From NCBI RefSeq assembly GCF_019237615.1, contig NZ_JAFAGT010000096.1:1-64000 (forward strand): 64,000 nucleotides of DNA. The letters run 5' to 3'. The position numbers and the translations under genes are program-made. The notes beneath the pieces are model-generated. The model saw only the letters and a program-made list of their open reading frames with translations, was not told the DNA's origin and did no database searches. Each line of letters begins with the position of its first letter. The stretch's first letter is position 1. Below are positions 32,880 to 40,996 of this stretch, in pieces. The DNA comes from Roseateles sp. Its GTDB lineage: Bacteria > Pseudomonadota > Gammaproteobacteria > Burkholderiales > Burkholderiaceae_C.

Positions 32880-34955
32880 ATGTCTTTGTCCCTGCGATCC
32901 GCTTTCCTGGCCTTGCTGGCCGCCCCCCTGCTGGCCCTGGCCGCGCCCCCCGAGGCCGCGACCGAACATGTGCAGGCCCGCCTCGTCTCCAGCCAGGCCG
33001 CGGTGGCGCCGGGCCAGCGCTTCACGGTGGCGCTGGAGCAGAACATCAAGGCGCACTGGCACACCTACTGGCTCAATCCGGGCGACTCCGGCCAGGCCAC
33101 CAGCATCGACTGGGCGGGCGCCGAGGCCGGCCCCATCCAGTGGCCCACGCCGTCCATCCAGGCCATAGGCCCCATCGTCAACTACGGCTACGAGGGCCGG
33201 CCGGCCCTGCTGGTGGAACTGACCGTGCCGGCCGACGCCAGGCCCGGCAGCCGCTTCCAGCCGACGGCCGAGGTGCGCTGGCTGGTCTGCAAGGATGTCT
33301 GCATCCCCGAGCAGGTGAGCCTGGGACTGGACCTGCCCGTGGCGGCGCAGGCCCAGTCCGGTGCCGACGCGGCCCAGATCGAGGAATGGCGCCGCGCCAT
33401 CCCGCAGCCCGCGCCCTTCGCCGTGCAGCTCAAGGCCGCGCCCCAGGGCATGCGGCTCAGCGGGCCGACCGCGGGCGTCACCAAGGCCTATTTCTTCGCC
33501 GACACCTGGGGCGCCGTCGCCCACAGTGCGCCGCAGCCGCTGCGGGCCGAGGGCGGTGGCTGGGCGCTGGACCTGCCGGCCGGCGACGAACCCCTGGCGG
33601 CGGGCAAGCCGCTGTCCGGCGTCATCGCGCTGACGACCGCCGCGGGCGAGCAGGCCTGGACGGTCTCGGCGGCCATGCCGGAGGGCGCCGGCAAGGGCCC
33701 CGGCCCCGCCGACCTGGCGGCACCCGCCGCCGATGCCGCCACGCCCGCGCCGGCGAGCGACATCGGCCTGCTGCCGGCCCTGGCCCTGGCCCTGCTGGGC
33801 GGCCTGATCCTGAACCTGATGCCCTGCGTCTTCCCGGTGCTGTCCATCAAGGCGCTGGCGCTGGTGCGCGAGGGCAACCACAAGGCCGAGGGGCTGGCCT
33901 ACACGGCCGGCGTGCTGGCCAGCTTCCTGGTGCTGGCGGCTGTGCTGATCGCGCTGCGCGCGGGCGGCCAGCAGGTGGGCTGGGGCTTCCAGTTCCATTC
34001 GCCGGTGTTCGTGCTGGTCGTCGCCTACTTGCTCTTCCTCGTCGGCCTGAACCTGTCAGGCCTGTTCGAGATCGGCGGCAGCTTCACCGGCATCGGCTCG
34101 GGTCTGGCCGCGCGCCAGGGTCTGGCGGGCAGCTTCTTCACCGGCGTGCTGGCGGCGGTGGTCGCCACGCCCTGCACGGCGCCCTTCATGGGAGCGGCGC
34201 TGGCGTTCGCGCTGTCGCAGCCGGCGGTGGTCCTGCTGGCGGTGTTCCTGGCGCTGGGCCTGGGCCTGGCGCTGCCCTTCCTGGTGCTGGCCTTCTGGCC
34301 GGCGGCGCAGCGCTGGCTGCCCCGGCCGGGCGCGTGGATGGACCGCTTCAAGCAGTTCCTCGCCTTCCCGATGTATGCCGCCGTCGTCTGGCTGCTGTGG
34401 GTGCTGGCCCAGCAGGCCGGGCCGGACGGCGTCGCGCTGGCGCTGGCGGGCCTGGTGCTGATGGCCTTCGGCCTGTGGTGGCGTCATGCCAGCGGCGCGA
34501 GCGCCGTCGGTACGGTCGCGGCCCTGGCTGGCGTGGTGCTGGCGCTGGGCATGTCGGCCTGGATCAAGCCGGCCGACGCCGCGCCCGGCACCAGCGCGTC
34601 GGCCCACGAGGCCTACAGCGCCGAGCGCGTGGCGGAACTGCGTGGGCAGAACAAGCCGGTCTTCGTCAACCTGACCGCCGCCTGGTGCATCTCCTGCCTC
34701 GTCAACGAGCGCGTGGCGCTGTCGCGGCCCGAGGTGGGCGAGGCCTTCGCCAAGGCCGGCGTCGTCTACCTGAAGGGCGACTGGACCCGCGAGGACCCCA
34801 AGATCACCGCCGTCCTCAAGGCCCATGGCCGCTCGGGCGTGCCGCTCTACCTCTACTACGCGCCGGGCGCCGCCGAGGCCCGGGTGCTGCCGCAGATCCT
34901 CACCCCCGGCCTCCTCGTCGAGGCCGTTTCCTCCGCTCCCAGGAGTTCGCCATGA
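32880..34955 (+). CDS. DsbD/ScsB-like protein-disulfide reductase
   Basis: A 691-residue membrane protein. Signal peptide (SLRSAFLALLAAPLLALA), then a periplasmic N domain (about 25-270) with VRWLVCKDVCIPEQ, whose Cys-x3-Cys pair differs from the E. coli alpha domain. The membrane domain (about 298-585) has eight helices and conserved LMPCVFPVLSIK and VVATPCTAPFMG, the two membrane cysteines. The C-terminal thioredoxin-like domain (about 600-690) has AAWCISCLVNE. It relays electrons from cytosolic thioredoxin to periplasmic thiols. Its TGA overlaps the start of a redoxin gene (ATGA), probably its periplasmic partner. Confidence 0.9.
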   Translation: MSLSLRSAFLALLAAPLLALAAPPEAATEHVQARLVSSQAAVAPGQRFTVALEQNIKAHWHTYWLNPGDSGQATSIDWAGAEAGPIQWPTPSIQAIGPIVNYGYEGRPALLVELTVPADARPGSRFQPTAEVRWLVCKDVCIPEQVSLGLDLPVAAQAQSGADAAQIEEWRRAIPQPAPFAVQLKAAPQGMRLSGPTAGVTKAYFFADTWGAVAHSAPQPLRAEGGGWALDLPAGDEPLAAGKPLSGVIALTTAAGEQAWTVSAAMPEGAGKGPGPADLAAPAADAATPAPASDIGLLPALALALLGGLILNLMPCVFPVLSIKALALVREGNHKAEGLAYTAGVLASFLVLAAVLIALRAGGQQVGWGFQFHSPVFVLVVAYLLFLVGLNLSGLFEIGGSFTGIGSGLAARQGLAGSFFTGVLAAVVATPCTAPFMGAALAFALSQPAVVLLAVFLALGLGLALPFLVLAFWPAAQRWLPRPGAWMDRFKQFLAFPMYAAVVWLLWVLAQQAGPDGVALALAGLVLMAFGLWWRHASGASAVGTVAALAGVVLALGMSAWIKPADAAPGTSASAHEAYSAERVAELRGQNKPVFVNLTAAWCISCLVNERVALSRPEVGEAFAKAGVVYLKGDWTREDPKITAVLKAHGRSGVPLYLYYAPGAAEARVLPQILTPGLLVEAVSSAPRSSP

Positions 34956-35557
34956 CCCTGCTCCGCCGCTGCCTGCTCGTCGCCCTGATCCTGCCCGGCC
35001 TGGCCCAGGCCACCGCCAACGTGGACGCGCCCGCGCCCGCCTTCACGGCCGCGACGGCCGACGGCAAGACCGTCAGCCTGGCCGACTACAAGGGCAAGAC
35101 CGTGGTGCTGGAGTGGACCAACCACGACTGCCCCTACGTCAGGAAGCATTACGGCAGCGGCAACATGCAGAGCCAGCAGAAGGCGGCCACCGCGCAGGGC
35201 GTCGTCTGGCTGCAGGTCATCTCCTCGGCGCCGGGCCAGCAGGGCTATGTCGACGGCGCCGGTGCCCTGAAGCTCAACGCCGACCGCGGCGCTGCGCCCA
35301 CCGCCACGCTGCTGGACCCCAAGGGCGAGCTCGGCAAGCTCTACGGCGCGCAGACCACGCCGCACATGTACGTCATCAAGGCCGACGGCATGCTGGTCTA
35401 CAAGGGCGGCATCGACAGCATCGCCACCACCCGGGTGGAGGACATCGCCAAGGCCGAGCCCTATGTCACCGAGGCGCTGGCCGCCGTTGCCGCGGACCGC
35501 AAGGTCGAGAAGGCGGTCACGCGGCCCTATGGCTGCAGCGTCAAGTACGCCAGCTAG
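34952..35557 (+). CDS. Exported redoxin/thioredoxin-family protein
   Basis: A 201-residue protein with signal peptide (MTLLRRCLLVALILPGLAQA). The mature part has an AhpC/TSA-like thioredoxin fold: APAPAFTAATADGKTVSLADYKGKTVVLEW, then NHDCPYVRKHY. Only one cysteine occupies the usual CxxC position, so it may act as a one-cysteine peroxiredoxin or use Cys in RPYGCSVKY near the C terminus as partner. The segment TTPHMYVIKADG is the cis-proline loop. It has a strong AGGAG site and is coupled to the DsbD-like gene, which could reduce it. Its last four bases overlap the end of the convergent glutaminase gene. Confidence 0.85.
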   Translation: MTLLRRCLLVALILPGLAQATANVDAPAPAFTAATADGKTVSLADYKGKTVVLEWTNHDCPYVRKHYGSGNMQSQQKAATAQGVVWLQVISSAPGQQGYVDGAGALKLNADRGAAPTATLLDPKGELGKLYGAQTTPHMYVIKADGMLVYKGGIDSIATTRVEDIAKAEPYVTEALAAVAADRKVEKAVTRPYGCSVKYAS

Positions 35558-36465
35558 AACACCGACAGCCCGGTCTTCTCGACGAACAGCTCCAGCGCCC
35601 GGCGGCCGAGCAGCGAGTTGCCGGTGCCGTCCAGCGCGGGCGACCAGACGCACAGCGTGAGCCGTTCCGGCACGACGGCGACGATGCCGCCGCCCACGCC
35701 GCTCTTGCAGGGCAGCCCGATGCGGAAGGCGAACTCGCCGGCCGCGTCGTAGGTGCCGCAGGTCAGCATCAGCGCGTTGACGCGCCGCGTCTGCGCCGCG
35801 CTGAGCAGGGGAATGCCGGCCAGCGGGTGGCGGCCGTCGCGGCACAGGTAGCCGGCGGCGCAGGCCACCTGCTCGCAGGTCATCGCGATGGCGCACTGGT
35901 TGAAGTAGACGTCCAGTACCGTGGCCACGTCGTTGTCCAGTGTGCCGAAGCCCTTCATGAAGTTGGCCAGCGCCGTGTTGCGGAATCCCGTGTCCGCCTC
36001 GGACCGAGCGACCTCGGCATCGATGGTGACCGGCTCGCCGCACAGCCGGCCCAGCAGCGCCAGCAGCTCGGCCTTGGCGTCACCCAGCGACACCAGCCGG
36101 TCCGCCACCGCGATGGCGCCGGCATTGATGAAGGGGTTGCGCGGGATGCCGCGCTCCGTCTCCAGCTGCACCAGCGAGTTGAACGGACTGCCCGAGGGCT
36201 CGCGGCCGATGCGCTCCCAGAGCTTCTCGCCCAGCGCGCGTATCGCCAGCGTCAGCGAGAACACCTTGGACATGCTCTGGATGGAGAACGGCGTCGCGCT
36301 GTCGCCGGCCGCCGCCGTCTCCCCCGCGCAGCCGCGCAGCGCGATGCCGAACTGCAGCGGCGACACCCGCGCCAGCGCCGGTATGTAGCTGGCCACCTTG
36401 CCGCCCTGGCCCAGCAACGGGCGCAGCTCCGCGTTGATCTCGTCGAGGATGGTCTGGAAGTTCAT
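35554..36465 (-). CDS. glsA: Glutaminase (GlsA/GlsB family)
   Basis: A 303-residue beta-lactamase-fold glutaminase that hydrolyses glutamine to glutamate and ammonia. The catalytic SxxK motif is in PFSIQSMSKVFSLTLAI (Ser-Met-Ser-Lys). Other family segments are GIPRNPFINAGAIAV, GFRNTALANFMKGFGTL, CAIAMTCEQVACAAGYL and the glycine-rich CKSGVGGGIVAVVP. Length is as usual (about 305). ATG at 36465 is chosen; the longer frame overlaps the divergent methyltransferase. No signal peptide, so cytosolic. It may also support acid resistance, as in E. coli, but the neighbours do not show this. Confidence 0.93.
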   Translation of the reverse strand: MNFQTILDEINAELRPLLGQGGKVASYIPALARVSPLQFGIALRGCAGETAAAGDSATPFSIQSMSKVFSLTLAIRALGEKLWERIGREPSGSPFNSLVQLETERGIPRNPFINAGAIAVADRLVSLGDAKAELLALLGRLCGEPVTIDAEVARSEADTGFRNTALANFMKGFGTLDNDVATVLDVYFNQCAIAMTCEQVACAAGYLCRDGRHPLAGIPLLSAAQTRRVNALMLTCGTYDAAGEFAFRIGLPCKSGVGGGIVAVVPERLTLCVWSPALDGTGNSLLGRRALELFVEKTGLSVF

Positions 36466-36499
36466 GGCGGCGATTCTGGCGCCGGGACAATCGCGTCCC

Positions 36500-37423
36500 A
36501 TGCAAGCCCTGCTCGACTCCATCGCCGCGATGGCCCATCCCGCCGATGCCCAGCGCCTCTTCCACGGTCGCGGCGGACGCTTCCCCGGTTGCGAACACCT
36601 GGCGCTGGAGGCCTACCCGCCGGTCCTGCTGCTCACCAGCTTCCAGCCGCTGGCCGACGACGCGCTGGCCACGGTGGACGCGGCACTGGCGGCGCGCTGG
36701 CGTGACATCGCCCCCGCGGGCGAGCCGCTGAACTGGGTCTACCAATGCCGTGGCGAGGGGGCCCAGACCCGGCTGATGGCCGGCGAGGTGCCACAGCCCC
36801 ATGTCGTCACCGAGGCCGGCACGCGCTATCTCGTGCACCTGCTGCGCGGCCAGAACCATGGCCTCTTCCTCGACATGGCCGAGGGCCGGCGCTGGGTGCG
36901 CGAGCAGGTGAGGCCGGGCGCCAAGGTGCTCAACCTGTTCGCCTACACCTGCGCCTTCTCGGTGGTAGCGCTGCAGGGCGGCGCGGCCGAGGTGGTCAAC
37001 GTGGACATGGCCTCGGGCGCGCTCGCCACCGGACGCACCAACCACGAGCTGAACGGCGTGAAGGCGGGCGCGAAGTTCCTGGCCCATGACATCTTCAGCT
37101 CCTGGGGCAAGCTGACGCGCGGCGGCCCCTACGACCTGGTCGTCTGCGACCCGCCCAGCTTCCAGAAGGGCAGCTTCGTCGCGACCAAGGACTATGCGCG
37201 GCTGGCCAGGCGGCTGCCGGCGCTGCTGGCGCCGGGTGGCTGGGCGCTGCTGTGCCTGAATGCCCCGGAGCTGGGCCCGGACTTCTTGCGCGACGTGCTG
37301 GCGGAGCATGCGCCGGAGCTGGAGTTCATAGCGCGGCTGCCCAACCCGCTCGCGTTCACGGACCTGGCGCCGGAGCGCGCGCTGAAGGTGCTGGCCTACC
37401 GACGGCCCGATCCGGCGCGTTGA
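36500..37423 (+). CDS. Class I SAM-dependent methyltransferase (RlmI/RlmK-like)
   Basis: A 307-residue protein. SAM-binding motif I is VLNLFAYTCAFSVVALQGGAAEVVNVDM (about 141-168), and the target-base motif IV is DLVVCDPPSFQKGSF, the DPPSF form found in rRNA m5C/m2G methyltransferases such as RlmI and the C-terminal half of RlmKL. The N-terminal about 110 residues lack the PUA domain of RlmI, so the protein is smaller and the exact target is unclear. ATG at 36500 is 34 bases upstream-divergent from the glutaminase start. It is probably an RNA methyltransferase; a protein target is less likely. Confidence 0.83.
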   Translation: MQALLDSIAAMAHPADAQRLFHGRGGRFPGCEHLALEAYPPVLLLTSFQPLADDALATVDAALAARWRDIAPAGEPLNWVYQCRGEGAQTRLMAGEVPQPHVVTEAGTRYLVHLLRGQNHGLFLDMAEGRRWVREQVRPGAKVLNLFAYTCAFSVVALQGGAAEVVNVDMASGALATGRTNHELNGVKAGAKFLAHDIFSSWGKLTRGGPYDLVVCDPPSFQKGSFVATKDYARLARRLPALLAPGGWALLCLNAPELGPDFLRDVLAEHAPELEFIARLPNPLAFTDLAPERALKVLAYRRPDPAR

Positions 37424-37734
37424 AATGAACCGCCGCCCGGCCCGGCCTGGCTGAACGCGGCCAGCGCCCGGGTGTGTCGCCGTTGCAACGGGGCAACGCG
37501 CTCCATTCCCCTCAAATGTGGGGGAGGTGGAGCCCCCTTGCCAACGCCGAAACAGGCGTTCTCCTCAATAGGCATCGGCGATTCGCGCTCCGCGACCGCG
37601 CCGCGGAGCGCAGCAATATCCGACTAGAACGTCAAGCTTTACTAAGTCGTAAAAAAGTCTCACTACTCTCGCGGCGCGCGTCGGGAAGTCTCTTGGCGCC
37701 GGGCCCTCCTCGAACTCAACCGACACATTCCATC
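37424..37734 (+). promoter_or_regulatory. 311-base leader/promoter region of the PEP-CTERM gene with hairpins
   Basis: No gene is seen here. Three inverted repeats occur: AACGCC/GGCGTT at 37543-37560 (loop 6), a perfect 9-base stem GCGCTCCGC/GCGGAGCGC at 37585-37611 (loop 9), and TTTAC/GTAAA at 37638-37653 next to an A-rich tract. The last is the only AT-rich part and may hold the promoter or a regulator site. PEP-CTERM genes often have long regulated leaders. Confidence 0.5.
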
Positions 37735-38445
37735 ATGCAACTCCGCTCGATCGCCCTTGCCGTACTGGCCGTCGCCAGCTTCCACACCCATGCCGACACC
37801 ATCGCGCTGTGGGACTTCAATACTTTCAGCTGTAGCAGCAACTGTAAGGAGGAGCCCAAGGGCGAGACTGCCAACGGCGGCAAGCTGACCATGGTGGGCG
37901 GCGTCACGTTTACGTCGGCCGGCGACGCGGGTAAGGGCAGCGCCCTCAACACCACAACCTATGCCGCCCAGAGTACAGGCGATCTGACGCGTGGCGTGCA
38001 GTTCATGGTGAACACCTCGGGCTACACCGACCTGGTGCTGAGCTTCACCCAGCGTAACAGCAGCACTGCCTCGGCCTGGACGGCGCTGCAGTACACAGTT
38101 GACGGCAGCACCTGGCTCAGCGCCACCACCTTCCAGATGCCCTCGAACAAGGCCGCGACCTTTGTTGACGGCCTGAGCTTCAATTTCAGCAGCATCCTCG
38201 AAGCCAACGACAACGAGAACTTCGGTATCCGCATCCTGGCGACCTTCGCGCCGGGCACCGGCGCCTACCTGCCGACGTCCGGCAACACCTATGGCACCAG
38301 CGGCACCATCCGCTACGACAACGTGCTGTTCAGCGGCACCGCCATCCCCGAGACGGCGCCCATTCCCGAGCCGCACACCTACGCGCTGATGCTCGCCGGC
38401 CTGGCCGCCGTCGGCCTGATGGCCCGCCGTCGCCGCGCGGACTGA
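37735..38445 (+). CDS. PEP-CTERM sorting domain protein
   Basis: A 236-residue exported protein. Signal peptide MQLRSIALAVLAVASFHTHA; the mature part is Ser/Thr/Asn-rich with two cysteines (SCSSNC) and looks like a beta-sandwich surface protein: LWDFNTF at its start, VQFMVNTSGYTDLVLSF, and IRYDNVLFSG. The C terminus PIPEPHTYALMLAGLAAVGLMARRRRAD is a textbook PEP-CTERM signal: PEP motif, hydrophobic helix, and Arg cluster. Such proteins are processed by an exosortase and linked to exopolysaccharide; no exosortase gene is in the window. Base composition is slightly less GC-rich than its neighbours. It is followed 56 bases later by a PHP-domain lipoprotein gene. Confidence 0.92.
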   Translation: MQLRSIALAVLAVASFHTHADTIALWDFNTFSCSSNCKEEPKGETANGGKLTMVGGVTFTSAGDAGKGSALNTTTYAAQSTGDLTRGVQFMVNTSGYTDLVLSFTQRNSSTASAWTALQYTVDGSTWLSATTFQMPSNKAATFVDGLSFNFSSILEANDNENFGIRILATFAPGTGAYLPTSGNTYGTSGTIRYDNVLFSGTAIPETAPIPEPHTYALMLAGLAAVGLMARRRRAD

Positions 38446-38501
38446 TCCGCGCCGCCCGCCGGTTCCAAACCTACAACAGCACCACTTTCGTTGAGGACGT
38501 C

Positions 38502-40934
38502 GTGAACGCTCAATCCCTCTGCCTGCGCCCCCTTGTGGCGTGTATGTTGCCCCTGCTGCTGGCCGCCTGCGGCGGTGCCAACGAGCCCACCGCCACGGTG
38601 GCGTCCACCGCCTCGGACAGCATGTCCCGGGCCGCGTCGATGGACGCCAGTGCCAAGCACCCGGACCACCACGAGTTCGAGGTCGAACTGCAGGTGCCGT
38701 TCATCAGCGCCGCACCCAGCGGCGCGCGCCGCTTCAGCGTGGCGATGAACTACCTGGGCGCACCGGAGGGCGAGCAGTTCGCCTACCGGCTGGAACTGGT
38801 GGCCGCCGATGGCCGCGTCGTGCAGGCCTACAGCGGCATCGCGCGCTACGCCGGCAAGCCGGTGACGCTGAACTTCGACTGGGCCGGCCGCGACGAGAAG
38901 TCGGCGCTGGCCGACGGCGTCTATGAGGCCCGGCTGACGGCGTTCGCCGCCGCCGCCGACGTGGTCGCCAAGGGCGACAGCGACGACGCGCGCGTGCAGT
39001 CGCTGATGGACGCGGACGACCACGGCCATGCGCCGCACACCGAGTCCTTCAAGTTCGTGCTCGGCGTCGCACCCGTCGCCAAGATGCCGGCCTACCGCGC
39101 CATGGCCATGGGCAGCCAGCTCGGCCAGGGCGACGAGCCGCGCGCCAAGGCGATGGCCGCCTCGGCCATCGCGAGCTGGCCCTACACGGTGTACTACGGT
39201 TCGCTGCACGGCCAGACCAACGACTCCGACGGCGGCGGCGACCTCGCCACTTGCAACTCCTCGCAGGCGGCGCAGAGCGGCAAGTTCGGTCCGGACACCG
39301 CCTTTCCCTATGCCAAGAGCAAGGGCCTGGACTTCTTCGCCAACACCGACCACAACCACTACTTCGACGGTAGCTCGGGCCTGGGCACCATCCCGGCCGC
39401 GATGGCCAAGAACCGCTACACCGCAGGCCTGACCATCGCCACCAACTACACGGCCGCCAACCCCGGCTTCCTGGCCATGTACGGCATGGAATGGGGCGTC
39501 ATCAGCGGCGGTGGCCACCTGAACATCTTCAACAGCGACGAGCTGTACTCCTGGGAGTACGACCCCAGCAACCAGCTGTACGGCCATCGATTCATCGCCA
39601 AGAACGACTACGCGACGCTGTACACGGTGATGCGCGCGGCCGGCCAGGTCGGCCAGTTCAACCATCCCGACATTTCGGGCCAGTTCATCATCAACGGCAT
39701 CGACTTCGGCTACACCGCCGACGGCGACGAGGTGATGGTGCTGGCCGAGGTGTCCAACACCAGCGCCTTCTCCAACAAGGACGACGAATCCCAGCAGCCG
39801 GGCGCCGGCTACGAGGCGTCGTTCAAGAAGATCCTGGAGCGCGGCTTCCACGTGGCGCCCGCCACCAACCAGGACAACCACTGCGCGAACTGGGGTGCCT
39901 CGTACACCAACCGCACGGCCATCCTGGTCCCCAACGGCACGCCGCTGACCAGGGACAGCTTCATCGAGGCGCTGCGCGCCCGCCGCGTGTTCGCCTCGCA
40001 TGACAAGAACTCGCAGGTCGTGTTCAGCGCCAACGGCGCCATCATGGGCTCGCGCATCAACAACACCGGCGCGCTGAACCTGAACGTGGGCTTCGCCAAC
40101 ACGACCGGCAAGACCGTGTCGCTGGTGGAGATCTGGCAAGGCGTCCCGGGCCGCAACGGCACCATGACGGTGCTGTCCAACAGCGCCACCTACAGCCACA
40201 CGCCCACCGACGGCCCGCATGTCTACTACGCCAAACTGACGCAGAACGACGGCAAGATCCTGTGGTCGGCGCCGATCTGGGTGAACCAGGGCGTGAACGA
40301 CAGCGGCGACACCACGCCGCCCACCGTCAGCGCCAGCCAGACCGGCAACAGCGGCACCATCACGCTGTCGGCCACGGCCAGCGACAACGTCGGCGTGACC
40401 AAGGTCGAGTTCTGGGTCGACGGCGCGCTCAAGGGCACGCTCACCGCGCCGCCCTACAGCATGACGCTGGATTCGCGGTCGCTGCCCAACGGCACGCACA
40501 GCCTGGTCGCCAAGGCCTTCGACGCCGCCGGCAACACCGCCTCGTCCACGCCGGTCAGCTTCGAGATCCTGAACGCCGGCGCGTCCTTCAGCGAGGTGGA
40601 GCCCAACAACACCATCGCCACCGCCAACGCCATCGGCACCGCGACGACGGTCACCGGCTTCATCAGCAGCGCCACCGACAAGGACTACTTCAAGGTCGAC
40701 CTGCCGGCCAACAAGAAGATCCGCGTCGACATGACCGGCCCCAGCGGCGTTGACTACGACCTGTACCTGGTCACGTCCACCGGCGCCGGCCTCGCATCGT
40801 CCGAGGGCAGCACCGCGTCGGAGTCGCTGACGTACGCGAACGGCGCCACGGCCCGGACGGTCTACATCAAGGTGCAGAGCTACAGCGGCTTCAGCACGAC
40901 GGCGGGCTACACGCTGACGATCAGCTACCCGTGA
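38502..40934 (+). CDS. Secreted PHP-domain metallohydrolase lipoprotein with Ig-like and PPC domains
   Basis: An 810-residue lipoprotein: signal and lipobox in MLPLLLAACGG. The central part (about 225-560) has PHP/CehA-McbA-type metal motifs: YYGSLHGQTNDSDGGGD, FFANTDHNHYFDG, GQFNHPDIS and PATNQDNHCANW. A bacterial Ig-like domain follows (about 605-690, TPPTVSASQTGNSGTITLSATASDN), then a pre-peptidase C-terminal (PPC) domain (about 700-808, SEVEPNNTIATANAIG). Related enzymes hydrolyse phosphoesters or carbamates; the substrate here is unknown. GTG start at 38502 with TGAGGA upstream. A strong terminator follows. It probably sits on the cell surface together with the PEP-CTERM protein. Confidence 0.83.
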   Translation: MNAQSLCLRPLVACMLPLLLAACGGANEPTATVASTASDSMSRAASMDASAKHPDHHEFEVELQVPFISAAPSGARRFSVAMNYLGAPEGEQFAYRLELVAADGRVVQAYSGIARYAGKPVTLNFDWAGRDEKSALADGVYEARLTAFAAAADVVAKGDSDDARVQSLMDADDHGHAPHTESFKFVLGVAPVAKMPAYRAMAMGSQLGQGDEPRAKAMAASAIASWPYTVYYGSLHGQTNDSDGGGDLATCNSSQAAQSGKFGPDTAFPYAKSKGLDFFANTDHNHYFDGSSGLGTIPAAMAKNRYTAGLTIATNYTAANPGFLAMYGMEWGVISGGGHLNIFNSDELYSWEYDPSNQLYGHRFIAKNDYATLYTVMRAAGQVGQFNHPDISGQFIINGIDFGYTADGDEVMVLAEVSNTSAFSNKDDESQQPGAGYEASFKKILERGFHVAPATNQDNHCANWGASYTNRTAILVPNGTPLTRDSFIEALRARRVFASHDKNSQVVFSANGAIMGSRINNTGALNLNVGFANTTGKTVSLVEIWQGVPGRNGTMTVLSNSATYSHTPTDGPHVYYAKLTQNDGKILWSAPIWVNQGVNDSGDTTPPTVSASQTGNSGTITLSATASDNVGVTKVEFWVDGALKGTLTAPPYSMTLDSRSLPNGTHSLVAKAFDAAGNTASSTPVSFEILNAGASFSEVEPNNTIATANAIGTATTVTGFISSATDKDYFKVDLPANKKIRVDMTGPSGVDYDLYLVTSTGAGLASSEGSTASESLTYANGATARTVYIKVQSYSGFSTTAGYTLTISYP

Positions 40935-40964
40935 GCGGCCGGCACCTCGTGACCGACTGACAGG

Positions 40965-40985
40965 GGCCTTCGGGCCCCTTTTTCA
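40965..40985 (+). terminator. Rho-independent terminator with TTCG loop
   Basis: GGGGCC-TTCG-GGCCCC followed by TTTTT, 30 bases after the PHP lipoprotein stop. It also lies just beyond the 3' end of the convergent Ser/Thr kinase gene. Confidence 0.93.
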
Positions 40986-40996
40986 TGGCTGCGCGC

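Noticed and set aside
37474..37734. N-terminal extension of the PEP-CTERM protein
   Set aside because: The extension would hide the signal peptide that begins at 37735 and shows no conserved sequence.
38379..40499. 706-residue open frame on the minus strand
   Set aside because: Shadow of the PHP lipoprotein gene; valine/glycine-rich with no start signal or domain.
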